Below, in pieces: positions 1-8,040 of a stretch of 64,000 nucleotides of DNA. The notes under the pieces were generated by a model, which saw nothing but the letters and a program-made list of their open reading frames with translations, did no database searches and was not told the DNA's origin. The stretch spans positions 1-64,000 of the forward strand of contig JAEZAS010000107.1 in NCBI GenBank assembly GCA_023430365.1, read 5' to 3'. The stretch comes from Planctomycetota bacterium. GTDB taxonomy: Bacteria; Planctomycetota; Planctomycetia; Pirellulales; Pirellulaceae. Position numbers and translations under genes: made by a program. Numbering within the stretch: the first letter of the stretch is position 1; every line of letters starts with the position of its first letter.

Positions 1-291
1 CCCTCCGCCTAAGCCACCACCAAGCGGCCCCCTCCCAAATTCACCACCACCAAACCCACCGCCACCGAAGCCGCCTCGGCTGATCCCTCCCCCGAAGCCC
101 GCACCGCCAAAACCTCCTCCACCAAAACCTCCTCCACCAAAGCCGCCTCGTCCCCCTCCAAATCCACCTCCTCCCAATCCGCCGCCGCGGAATCCGCCAC
201 CGCCACCAAAGCCCCGTCCATTCGCTGGCGAGATACCAAGTGAGACAATCAGACCAACGGCAACTGCAAAGAAAAAGGCCCGCTGAATCAT
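1..291 (-). CDS. Glycine-rich secreted protein, N-terminal part (runs off left edge)
   Basis: Reading leftward from an ATG at 289-291 gives 97 codons with no stop before the window edge, so only the N-terminal part is present. Residues 1-25 (MIQRAFFFAVAVGLIVSLG, then SPANG) form a typical signal peptide. From about residue 26 the chain is almost entirely Gly with spaced Phe and a few Arg, in units such as GGGGFGG. This is a low-complexity exported protein, either a surface/matrix protein or the glycine-rich leader of a longer one. A different frame over 9-248 is also open, but it encodes an Ala/Val/Glu-rich chain explained by the same GGN repeats. The exact function is unknown. Confidence 0.7.
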   Translation of the reverse strand, partial: MIQRAFFFAVAVGLIVSLGISPANGRGFGGGGGFRGGGLGGGGFGGGRGGFGGGGFGGGGFGGAGFGGGISRGGFGGGGFGGGEFGRGPLGGGLGGG

Positions 292-351
292 CGTAGTAAT
301 CCCGAGATGAAAGCTTTTGAATCGAGTGAGGATCACAGCCGCGGACTCGAG

Positions 352-1299
352 CTACTTCATCGGCTGACGTTTGATGACGATTTCATCCGTGTCTGCGATC
401 GGTTCCCCAGCAACCGTTCGCTGGGTGGATTGCCAGACGTACGCGTTGTCGTCGAGCTTGCGGAGCGTATTCATGGCGGTCGTGACGACTCCGTCGCTGG
501 TCACTCCACGCACCTGCGCCTGCCAGCCATCGTCCAGCCGAGTCCAAACCCCCACGGCGTGCCCGCCGCCGGCGCTGAAGTCCCAGGACTGGATGTGTCC
601 GATCTCCGGATTCCAGCCGATCAACTGCAGACCAGACGTCGACACACCGTCAGGTCCCGTGGTCGTATGACTTCGCTGGACAAAGCTTTTGTTGGCAATC
701 CACCGGCAATCGGACTCCGTCGTCACACCATGTTCTTCCGCGGTCCAAGTGCCGATCAGCCAATCGAGGTCCGCAACCTGCTGAAACGTGGAAGGCAGTT
801 CGACTTTAGAGTCACGTACGGTCGACATGAGCCACTTGTCGCCCGATTTGACATGCACCACGAGATACTTACTGACTGCCGAAGCGCCCGGCGGGGCCGG
901 ATCGAGGATGGCTCGTCCTTCCTCGAGCGCCGCACTGTTGGAGAGCAGTTTGAGCGAATCAATGGCGATCCGAATCTTCGCTTTCGGCGCTGCTTTGAAG
1001 AAGGCAGCGTACTCAGCCGCAATCGCCGCTCGTCCTGTGAAAGTTCGCCCGGACTCATCGACGAATTCTCCCCCCTCGGTCCAATGCTCGGCGACTGCCT
1101 TGGCGTCGCCGCGATTGAAAGCGGCAACAAACGAATGTGATGCGGCCCGAATCGCTCCCAGGTCAGACGATTCGTCGGGTGAGGCAACGGCTTGCTTATT
1201 AGCACGTTTGTCCTTTTGATTGGTGCGATCTTCAGCAATGCTACTCGCGCAGCAGACGATACAGATGCCGAACCAAGCGGCAAGGAGACGAAGCGTCAT
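352..1299 (-). CDS. Secreted SnoaL-like (SgcJ/EcaC-type) protein
   Basis: The start was placed at the ATG at 1297-1299, where a signal peptide begins (MTLRLLAAWFGICIVCCASS); the open frame extends to 1467, but that 56-residue stretch looks non-coding. The mature protein of about 290 residues begins with a SnoaL/DUF4440-like fold (roughly residues 45-175), recognisable from the pattern in which SFVAAFNRGDAKAVAEHWTE is followed by a GRAAIAAEY segment. A second half of lipocalin-like or DUF1579-like character follows (LDWLIGTWTAEE, then QLIGWNPEIGHIQSWDF). Such proteins bind small molecules or act as cone-shaped hydratases or isomerases, but no catalytic residues can be assigned here. The gene stands alone, with no operon partner. 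Confidence 0.75.
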   Translation of the reverse strand: MTLRLLAAWFGICIVCCASSIAEDRTNQKDKRANKQAVASPDESSDLGAIRAASHSFVAAFNRGDAKAVAEHWTEGGEFVDESGRTFTGRAAIAAEYAAFFKAAPKAKIRIAIDSLKLLSNSAALEEGRAILDPAPPGASAVSKYLVVHVKSGDKWLMSTVRDSKVELPSTFQQVADLDWLIGTWTAEEHGVTTESDCRWIANKSFVQRSHTTTGPDGVSTSGLQLIGWNPEIGHIQSWDFSAGGGHAVGVWTRLDDGWQAQVRGVTSDGVVTTAMNTLRKLDDNAYVWQSTQRTVAGEPIADTDEIVIKRQPMK

Positions 1300-1491
1300 C
1301 AATGCAATCCCGTGAGTGTGTCGCGCAGCCCTGCGTGAAACGAGGCGAGATTCCACCGCCTCGAACCAATGTCCACCCGACAGGAGAAAAGAGATGCGGG
1401 CGGGTCGATCCGTTCTATTTGATCTCTGTAGAGTTACGAGATTTGAACCAAGGATTTCGGCGAGCAATACCGAATCGGACCGGGCACTGAC

Positions 1492-1686
1492 GTGAAGCTT
1501 AGCTTAGCCCACCGAAGCATGGCAACCATCGAACAAGGCGGAACTGTCGATATTCTGGGCGTCACGTACATGGAAGCACGTGGAGGAAATTCGATCATGC
1601 CGGAAGGCAAGTTCTCTCATTGCCTGACTGAGGAATTTCTGGCCAAGCCTGAAGAGGGGGGTAGCCGCCAACCAACATGTCATTAG
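1492..1686 (+). CDS. Hypothetical small ORF, possibly a gene fragment
   Basis: This is a 64-codon open frame between the SnoaL-like gene and a decayed DUF1501 fragment. Internal ATGs at about 1519 and 1570 could also be starts, and no convincing ribosome binding site is seen at any of them. The central segment (VDILGVTYMEARGGNSIMPE) looks protein-like, but I do not recognise a family. Because the next sequence downstream is a clear pseudogene, this may also be debris from a larger gene. Region 1300-1775 otherwise shows nothing I can support. Confidence 0.2.
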   Translation: MKLSLAHRSMATIEQGGTVDILGVTYMEARGGNSIMPEGKFSHCLTEEFLAKPEEGGSRQPTCH

Positions 1687-1775
1687 CGCCGCTCGGCTAT
1701 ACGCAGACCGTCAGAGGGCTGCTCAGCAGCGGTACGTTTGACCTCAGGGTTTGAGCCACGTATAAGTGGCGTCGG

Positions 1776-2092
1776 ATGCATTGCTGTTGGCACGCCGAGA
1801 TCTGGGGGCCCGCATACGAGGCAGTCAACATCAAAGGAGATCCCAGCGCGCCCGCGATGCAGTTTAATACGCTGAGCGTCCGACCTGCACGATTTGAGGA
1901 CCGGCGCACGCTGCCCACCCAAATGGAAAACCTCAACCGGCTCAACTACAGAATGCGGGGACCTACGCCGCCCACGACCGATTTGGCGCCGATGCCGTTT
2001 CACTCCTCACAAGCGGCTCCATGGCGCGGGCGATGAATCTCGATGAGGAGCGGCCCGAAATGCGGGAAAAGAGCCTCTACATTCAACTTTAA
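1776..2092 (+). pseudogene. DUF1501 fragment (middle of the protein), frameshifted
   Basis: The frame starting at 1776 reads like the central part of a DUF1501 protein: WGPAYEAVNIKGDPSA, then FNTLSVRPARFEDRRTL and QMENLNRL. Around 1950-1975 the homology leaves this frame and continues in another one from about 1980 (AVSLLTSGSMARAMNLDEE, then RPEMREK), ending at a TAA at 2090-2092. Both the N-terminal Tat-like leader and the C-terminal half of the family are missing. The fragment abuts the SGNH hydrolase gene, whose ribosome binding site lies in its last bases. It is a dead remnant; the frame change is seen directly, and the family assignment comes from motif memory. Confidence 0.65.
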
Positions 2093-2101
2093 GGACACGC
2101 C

Positions 2102-2926
2102 ATGCAATTTCGTCATCTGGGACTGATTCTGACCGTCGTTGCGTTCGGCTCTTATTGCGCCACAGCACGCGCTGAGCATGAAGGGAAGGTGCAGATTCTG
2201 CTGCTCGGCGACAGTACCACCGAAGGGATCGTGCCTCGACGGCATGTGCCCAAGGGTCCGCATCTCGAGGATGTCATTCGCGAATTGCTGGCGGCAGAAC
2301 AGGACTTGCCGCCGACCAACGTGATCAACCTGGGACTCAGCGGCGAATATATCCAGCGGCTATTGGAGTCGGGCAGGTACGACAAGGCTGTGGCGAAACT
2401 GCCCGGCATCGACTTTGTTTTGATCCGCTATGGCCTTAACGACAACGCTCGCCGCGAGAACCTGGCAGAGAACTTTCCCAAGGATTATCACGAGCTGATT
2501 ACGCGTCTGAAGAAAGACCACCCGCAGGCGCAGTTGATTGTAATGACGGTCATTCCCTACGGCGATGAGGAGGTTTCCGCGCGTCTCAACAAGCTCAACG
2601 CAGAAGTGGCCCGTGCAGAAGGCCTGCCGCTGTTCGACATCTATCCTCGCTATGCCGCCGAGCTGAAGCGGGGTCCGAACATGCTCAACTATCGGCGGTT
2701 CCCGCTCGACAAGATTCCCGAGAACCGCCGCGAGTTCGTTAAGCCGTTCGTCGTTCCGGGCGCAACGCCCACCGTCGAAGTCCTCGACAACCGGCTCGAT
2801 GCTCATTTCGGCGGTTTACCGGGATGGTTCGGCGACCGGCATCCCAACCTGGCCGGGTATCACGTCATCGGCGACGAAACCGCGAAGTATCTCGCGCCGC
2901 TGATTCGTGAGAAATTCAAAAAATGA
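2102..2926 (+). CDS. Secreted SGNH/GDSL-family hydrolase
   Basis: This is a 274-residue protein with a signal peptide (residues 1-24, ending TARA). Block I of the SGNH family is present as LLLGDSTTEG, with the nucleophile Ser at about residue 38. The oxyanion-hole Asn lies in RYGLNDN, and block V with the catalytic Asp/His pair is GDRHPNLAGYH near the C terminus. Family members are esterases or lipases, often removing acetyl groups from polysaccharides, and act here outside the cytoplasm. A purine-rich site (AAGGACA) lies just upstream of the ATG, inside the tail of the DUF1501 remnant. The gene converges with the ceramidase-like gene, 12 bp separating the stops. Substrate unknown. Confidence 0.9.
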   Translation: MQFRHLGLILTVVAFGSYCATARAEHEGKVQILLLGDSTTEGIVPRRHVPKGPHLEDVIRELLAAEQDLPPTNVINLGLSGEYIQRLLESGRYDKAVAKLPGIDFVLIRYGLNDNARRENLAENFPKDYHELITRLKKDHPQAQLIVMTVIPYGDEEVSARLNKLNAEVARAEGLPLFDIYPRYAAELKRGPNMLNYRRFPLDKIPENRREFVKPFVVPGATPTVEVLDNRLDAHFGGLPGWFGDRHPNLAGYHVIGDETAKYLAPLIREKFKK

Positions 2927-2938
2927 GTGCCGTCGTCG

Positions 2939-4327
2939 TCACTTGCTGAGCAGCATCTTCACTGCATCCATCAAAACTGTCTCGACGTCCGGGGCGACAT
3001 TGCTCGCACGGGGACTCGTTTCGTAGCCCCCTTCGGAATAAGCGGCTGCGGTACCGATGTATCCAGGACCGTAGTCGCCATAGGCAGCCAGTCCCACCTG
3101 CAGATCGGGCCGCAGTGCCTTTGCTGCCAGCTGATATTCGACAAACAGTTCTCCCGGCAGATGCAGCACGCGCGATTTCCCAACGTGCAGACAGGTAACA
3201 TCGATTTCGTGTCCATCCTGACGCCGTTTGAGCCAGGCCAATTGATCGGCCTTGGCAATGTAACCCGCCGGAGGTTCCGTCTTGATAGCTGCCACGAGTT
3301 CGTCTTCTTTCAGGTGCGGCGCCACTGGCAAACGCACGGGAACCACTTGCCAGCGAACATCGGCCGGCGACAACGGAGCCTTCTCCGTGGCGAGAAAAGC
3401 CTGCTTCATCCCTTCGGCGAGTCGCTGCGCCAGAATCAGGCGATTCTCAAAGTTGCCGTCGTTGTACTTGCCAGCCCCGATGTTCCCACCGGCGCCGTTA
3501 AAATGAACGTGGAGTGCCGAGGGGACGGCCTGCCCGCGAATGAATCGAGCAAGGCCGGGAAAATCGGGACTAGGCACGCCCGTTCGATAGTAGCTCTGCG
3601 GGTGACAGGCGTAATAGCTCAGCACCGCGAGTGGCTTGTCGCCGTTCCAGAACGACAGGACGGAAACCTGCGGGTCGATTAGTCCTTCTGGTCCTGCCCG
3701 CAGCGCTGGGTCGCGGGTCGCCGTATAGCGTGTGGCCCGCACCTTGCCATCCGGTCCTTTGATCCGGCGGTTGGAGGCCACTTCCTTCACATCCGCCTGT
3801 CCCCACCCATATTCTGTGACCGGCTCCGCCGTCGTCAGCGCAGTTCGAATTGCGGCCGCAGCCCGAGCAATGGTCTGGCGATGAAAATCCCCATCAAATC
3901 GGCCGTAGTTCATCAAGCCCATTTCGCGGAGGATCCGCTCTGCTGTGAAATCGCAACCCGGCGCATCGTGCTGGTGCAACGTGTGCACGGCGACTCGCTC
4001 GCGCGTGGTGCCCGCAGCCTCCGCAAGCGCGTCGCGAAACGCATCGTGCCCTTCGTTAGCAATGCCAATCCAATCGACCGCGCACAGCACGATCGGCTTG
4101 TCGTCGCCGAGCAATACAATGCCTCGGCAACGGAGGGTCATCTCATCGAGCCGCTTGACCGGATCGTAAGCCATCGCGGAACCCAGCGGCGGCGTGGCAT
4201 CGACATCGAACACGGCCAGCTTCACCGCCCGCGGTTCGGCGCTCTGTGCGGTGGAAATCAATCCACCCAGCAGCATTGCCGAACACACGAGCCAACCACA
4301 GCCTGGGATGCAAGCCAATCGGAACAT
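2939..4327 (-). CDS. Secreted neutral-ceramidase-like hydrolase (first of a pair)
   Basis: The ATG at 4325-4327 was chosen because it carries a GGGAG ribosome binding site and opens a signal peptide ([20 protein letters not shown]); the frame is open to 4384. The 462-residue product has the alkaline/neutral ceramidase N-terminal-like fold: a start resembling [18 protein letters not shown], the metal-site segment [20 protein letters not shown] and the [11 protein letters not shown] loop. Planctomycetes carry many such proteins, annotated only by this domain; the real substrate is not known. It lies downstream of a paralogue at 4533-6035 on the same strand, with a fragment of a DUF1501 gene in between, so the two may be cotranscribed. 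Confidence 0.85.
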   Translation of the reverse strand: MFRLACIPGCGWLVCSAMLLGGLISTAQSAEPRAVKLAVFDVDATPPLGSAMAYDPVKRLDEMTLRCRGIVLLGDDKPIVLCAVDWIGIANEGHDAFRDALAEAAGTTRERVAVHTLHQHDAPGCDFTAERILREMGLMNYGRFDGDFHRQTIARAAAAIRTALTTAEPVTEYGWGQADVKEVASNRRIKGPDGKVRATRYTATRDPALRAGPEGLIDPQVSVLSFWNGDKPLAVLSYYACHPQSYYRTGVPSPDFPGLARFIRGQAVPSALHVHFNGAGGNIGAGKYNDGNFENRLILAQRLAEGMKQAFLATEKAPLSPADVRWQVVPVRLPVAPHLKEDELVAAIKTEPPAGYIAKADQLAWLKRRQDGHEIDVTCLHVGKSRVLHLPGELFVEYQLAAKALRPDLQVGLAAYGDYGPGYIGTAAAYSEGGYETSPRASNVAPDVETVLMDAVKMLLSK

Positions 4328-4343
4328 GAATTTCACTCCCGCC

Positions 4344-4529
4344 TTAATCGCCAATAAACTTTCGGAACGCGCTCTCATCCACATTGCGGCCGCTGATGAC
4401 GACCAGCGGCGTCGGGCGGCCTGAAGGGCTGATCCAATGTTCGTAAGGGGTGATGCCTAAGTGCTGGAACACGGTTGCCGACAGGTCGCCCGGTCCGAGC
4501 CGCCGGTCGCGGATCTTTCGGAGTCCACC
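4344..4529 (-). pseudogene. DUF1501 C-terminal tail fragment
   Basis: On the minus strand, immediately after the stop of the upstream ceramidase-like gene, a 61-codon open stretch reads as the C-terminus of a DUF1501 protein: [20 protein letters not shown], then [17 protein letters not shown], ending in a TAA at 4344-4346. It has no start codon and none of the rest of the protein. It is a remnant, presumably left when a DUF1501 gene between the two ceramidase-like genes was deleted or rearranged. It is in good frame over its whole length, so the loss may be fairly recent. Confidence 0.6.
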
Positions 4530-4532
4530 GAA

Positions 4533-6035
4533 TCAAAGTTTGCCGAGCATTTCGAGGGCGGTAGTTTCGAAGATCCGCTGCCATTCCGGAGCGACAAGGC
4601 AGTCGCAATCTTCCTGGGCGTAGCCCGTATTGGATCGCTGCGCAACGGTGGGCGTGTAATAGATGTATCCATTGGTGTAGCCTGCGACGAACGTGTGGGG
4701 GGCATTCGCCGCCCGTTTCAGTCGCAGGCCGATCTCGACGGTGAGCTCGCCGGGAAACGTCACGAGTTTGAAGTCTCCGATCCGCAAGGCGCAGACTTCG
4801 ACGTCGATGGTGCGGACCGCAGCAGTCTCCGCCGCAGAGCTATGCTTCTTGAGCAATGCCAAATTCGTGTTCAGTCGCGTGAGTTGCTCCATTGCCTGGA
4901 TGTTGGCGAGGTAAGCTTCAACCTGCTTTTGGTTCTCGGCATCAAGTCGCTGCAGATCATCTCGCTGCTCTTGGTTGTCATGCAGGTAACTTTGGGCGTA
5001 GTGCGACGGCCAACCGGGATTCAGCCGCTGCTGAACAAGGAGCGGCAAGAACGTCTTGAAGTTGATGTTCGTAGGCCTGAGCGAACGCATCAAGCGCGTC
5101 TGTTCGGTTTCGATGGCTGCGATCCGCTGCTGAAAGTCCGCCGCTCGGGGTAGCGCGATGGTTTGCTGCATCACCGCGAGGGGAGCATCGCTCTGAGTCT
5201 TGATCTGCCGCACGGCGCGAAGCACGGTCAGGCCCAGCAAGTTGCCGAGTGGTTCCGCGTCTGGCGGCTGATTCACTTCCTTATATCGCAGCGGATTGAT
5301 GTCACCGCCGCAGCCTTGCACAAAAAAGGCCAGCGCGCCGTCACCGAGCGAGTCCTCGATCATCGCCGAAGCGAATCCCGGATAGTCTGCGGAGTTCCCT
5401 TTGTCCGGCGGATTCATGATGGGATGGCAGGCGAAGTTGTAGATCACCGCGAGGGGTCGGCCATCTTCGCGATCAATTCGCACCAAGCCCACTTGTGGGT
5501 CGATCGGCCCAACGGAGGCGACATCTTCATCGCGCGGTAGCGAGTAGGCTCGCCGCATATCGATCTGCGATCCATCCTTCATCAGCAGGCGACGGTTCTC
5601 ACTGATCCGAGATTCGCTTGCGGAACCGACGCCAGCCTTGACCGGTGTTAAGTTCCGTGAGGCTTCGCGCACGGCCTGAATGACGAGTGTATCTGTATCA
5701 GCCCGGACGATGCCGTGGCAATGGCTGGCGTTGATGATGACCTGGGCATGCGTGAGCTGCGGCTCCTTGGCGATCTCGCGGCGCACTTTCGCGAGGAAAT
5801 CATTCGGGATTCGCCCAATCCCTCCAATCGCAACGGCATCCACGGTCACCAGCACCACCGTGGTCCTTCCTGCTTGCAATACCAGGGCCTTTGCAAAGCA
5901 GGGATCATTTACCTTTCCCGCCTGCCGGTCAGTGATCTCGATTTTGGCGATTCCGGCCCACAGCGGCTCGGCCGATCCAGCGCGATTCAGCAATCCGGCA
6001 AAACAGAATGTTGCCAGCAAAACAACTAATCGCAT
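4533..6035 (-). CDS. Secreted neutral-ceramidase-like hydrolase (second of a pair)
   Basis: This 500-residue protein starts at the ATG at 6033-6035, which has a GGAGAG site five bases upstream; an in-frame GTG at 6053 is the alternative. A signal peptide (MRLVVLLATFCFAGLL) is followed by the neutral/alkaline ceramidase-like fold: AGIAKIEITDRQAG, VTVDAVAIGG, the metal-site segment ASHCHGI, YNFACHPIMN and FVQGCGGDINP. The last carries the loop equivalent to GAGGNIG in the neighbour. The C-terminal part has an alpha-helical insertion (about residues 290-400) rich in Gln and Leu. The substrate is unknown. The gene follows a phosphatase pseudogene and precedes a DUF1501 tail. Confidence 0.85.
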   Translation of the reverse strand: MRLVVLLATFCFAGLLNRAGSAEPLWAGIAKIEITDRQAGKVNDPCFAKALVLQAGRTTVVLVTVDAVAIGGIGRIPNDFLAKVRREIAKEPQLTHAQVIINASHCHGIVRADTDTLVIQAVREASRNLTPVKAGVGSASESRISENRRLLMKDGSQIDMRRAYSLPRDEDVASVGPIDPQVGLVRIDREDGRPLAVIYNFACHPIMNPPDKGNSADYPGFASAMIEDSLGDGALAFFVQGCGGDINPLRYKEVNQPPDAEPLGNLLGLTVLRAVRQIKTQSDAPLAVMQQTIALPRAADFQQRIAAIETEQTRLMRSLRPTNINFKTFLPLLVQQRLNPGWPSHYAQSYLHDNQEQRDDLQRLDAENQKQVEAYLANIQAMEQLTRLNTNLALLKKHSSAAETAAVRTIDVEVCALRIGDFKLVTFPGELTVEIGLRLKRAANAPHTFVAGYTNGYIYYTPTVAQRSNTGYAQEDCDCLVAPEWQRIFETTALEMLGKL

Positions 6036-6049
6036 GTTGCTCTCCATCA

Positions 6050-6507
6050 TCACTTCTTAACGGGCGGCAGTGCTGGTTGCAGTTGGTTGAGCGAAATTCG
6101 TCGCTGGAGCACGACCTGCCCCTGTTCCTCCGGAATTGCACCCGCACCATCGGGTCGGCCTGCTCCCAGTCAATCATCACGCTGCCGAAGGTGAAGTCGA
6201 AATACGTCAAGCCAACCCGATAGCGTTCAAGCTACTCGAAGTCACTTCGTACAGCGGGATAGCCGACACCTGCTTCTTCCGACGCGAGCTTCATCACTTC
6301 AGCCATGGGCCGGTCGCCGCTAAGGAGTACCACTCTGTTAGCTTGCGACTCCTGAATGGTGTGGAAAATCTTCTTGCGATCGCGGGGGGAATGGCCCCAG
6401 CGTTCTGGACCATGTTCGTCCGGCAGGACCTGCGTTCCGGAGCTGATCAAACGTAACTCGACCGGCTCGCGCAGCTGCTCTGCCAGCCATTTCCATTGCG
6501 CATCCAT
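6050..6507 (-). pseudogene. PhoD-type alkaline phosphatase, C-terminal fragment with several frameshifts
   Basis: Translating the minus strand gives consecutive pieces of a PhoD-like phosphatase in changing frames: QWKWLAEQLREPVELRLISS and VVLLSGDRPMAEVMKL in the first; LYEVTSSSLN in a second; GLTYFDFTFGSVMIDWEQAD in a third; QVVLQRRISLNQLQPALPP in a fourth, ending at the TGA at 6050-6052. The family's metal-binding His in the GDRH motif is Pro here. The N-terminal two thirds are absent. At least three frameshifts plus the active-site change make this a clear pseudogene. Bases 6508-6610 show nothing. Confidence 0.7.
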
Positions 6508-6610
6508 TGAGTTTGACTACGCACAGAGGCTCGTTCCGGAAAAAGGCAGCCCAAGGACATTAATTTACGTTTGCGGACAATGATCGTATCGCCGTCGATC
6601 TGCACGGCGA

Positions 6611-8005
6611 TCAAGCCAGGATTTCCCGGACGACATTTCCGAAGACATCCGTGAGCCGGTAATCGCGGCCGCCGTAGCGGTAGGTGAATTGCTCGTGGTC
6701 GATTCCCATGAGGTGCAGAATCGTGGCGTGCAGGTCATGCACGTGGGTTCGCCCTTCCACCGTATAGGCGCCAAACTCGTCGGTAATGCCGTGGATGTAC
6801 CCGCCCTTTACGCCCCCGCCGGCAAGCCACATGCTGAATGCGGCTGTGTTGTGGTCGCGGCCGTTCTTGCCTTCGGTGTTCGGCGTGCGGCCGAATTCGC
6901 CGCCCCAGATCACCAGCGTGTCTTCTAGTAGGCCACGCTGCTTCAGATCCGTGATCAACCCCGCGATGGGTTGATCCACTTCACCTGCGTTCTTGGCGTG
7001 CCCCGCCAACAGGTTGCTGTGCTGATCCCAATCGATGTGATTCACCACGACGCACCGCACACCCCGTTCGACAAGCCGGCGCGCTAGCAGGCATTTCTGG
7101 CCGTAGGGATTAGTCGTCGCCTGGTCGAGGCCGTACAGCCGCTCGGTGGTGGCCGATTCGCCAGTCAAATCGAACGCGTCCGAAGCCACGGTTTGCATGC
7201 GGAATGCCAATTCGAAGGCTTCAATCCGCGCGTTTAAGGCCGAGGTGTCGGCGCGGCGGCTAAGATGGCGAGCATTTAGCTGTTGCATCACGTCGAGCCG
7301 GGCGCGCTGTTCCTCCTCGGCGAGGGGTGATTTCAAATTGGGAATGGGCTCTTTCAGGTTTGCCAGGCGAGTCCCTTGAAATTCCGCCGGCAGAAAAGCG
7401 GAGCTGAACACCTTCGTTGCATCGACGTTACCCATCACGTTGCCGAGGACGACGAAACCGGGCAGGTCGCGATTCTCCGTCCCCAAGCCATAGGTCAGCC
7501 ACGAGCCTATGCTCGGACGCAGGAAGAGACCGCTGCCGGTCATCATCTCCAGCGTCCCTTGCGCGTGAAAGAAACTGTCGCAGCACATCGAACGAATCAG
7601 GCACAGATCATCCGCATGCCGCGCCACATTCGGAAACAGCTCACTTACATCGAGCCCCGACTCGCCATACTTGGCGAACTTCCATGGGGAAGGAAAAGCG
7701 TTGCCCAGCGGACGCGGCTTCCCCAGCAGCTTGTTTGTATTCTGATCGAGAACCGGTAGCCGTTTACCCTCCCAGCGGGCGAGTTCCGGCTTGGGATCGA
7801 ATGTGTCGATTTGCGAAGGCCCGCCGTTCATGAACAGAAAGATGACCCGCTTTGCTCGCGGCTCGTGATGGGGCAACTTCGACTTTGCTGCAGAGTCTGC
7901 GGAGGCTGATTCACCTAGCAGCGCAGCGAGACCTACGGAGCCGAAACCTCCGGCCAGACAACCCAACATCCTCCGGCGGTCAATGGCGGTCAGGGTGTCA
8001 GTCAT
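6611..8005 (-). CDS. DUF1501 domain-containing secreted protein
   Basis: This is a complete 464-residue DUF1501 protein. It begins with a Tat-like leader (DRRRMLGCLAGGFGSVGLAA), then shows the sulfatase-superfamily-like features of this group: VIFLFMNGGPSQIDTFDPKP near residue 55, CLLARRLVERGVRCVVV near residue 310, and GGEFGRTPN and GRDHN in the C-terminal third. The family is hugely expanded in planctomycetes, and its members are nearly always paired with PSD1-type cytochrome proteins, as here with the gene ending 35 bp upstream. They are believed to act in the periplasm in polysaccharide breakdown, but no reaction has been proven. The intact copy gives a reference for the broken ones nearby. 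Confidence 0.93.
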   Translation of the reverse strand: MTDTLTAIDRRRMLGCLAGGFGSVGLAALLGESASADSAAKSKLPHHEPRAKRVIFLFMNGGPSQIDTFDPKPELARWEGKRLPVLDQNTNKLLGKPRPLGNAFPSPWKFAKYGESGLDVSELFPNVARHADDLCLIRSMCCDSFFHAQGTLEMMTGSGLFLRPSIGSWLTYGLGTENRDLPGFVVLGNVMGNVDATKVFSSAFLPAEFQGTRLANLKEPIPNLKSPLAEEEQRARLDVMQQLNARHLSRRADTSALNARIEAFELAFRMQTVASDAFDLTGESATTERLYGLDQATTNPYGQKCLLARRLVERGVRCVVVNHIDWDQHSNLLAGHAKNAGEVDQPIAGLITDLKQRGLLEDTLVIWGGEFGRTPNTEGKNGRDHNTAAFSMWLAGGGVKGGYIHGITDEFGAYTVEGRTHVHDLHATILHLMGIDHEQFTYRYGGRDYRLTDVFGNVVREILA

Positions 8006-8040
8006 AGTTCGTCCATTGTGTTAATTCACTGGTAGCGCGA

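Noticed and set aside
307..1140. 277-codon plus-strand frame opposite the SnoaL-like gene
   Set aside because: Antisense shadow of a gene with clear signal peptide and fold.
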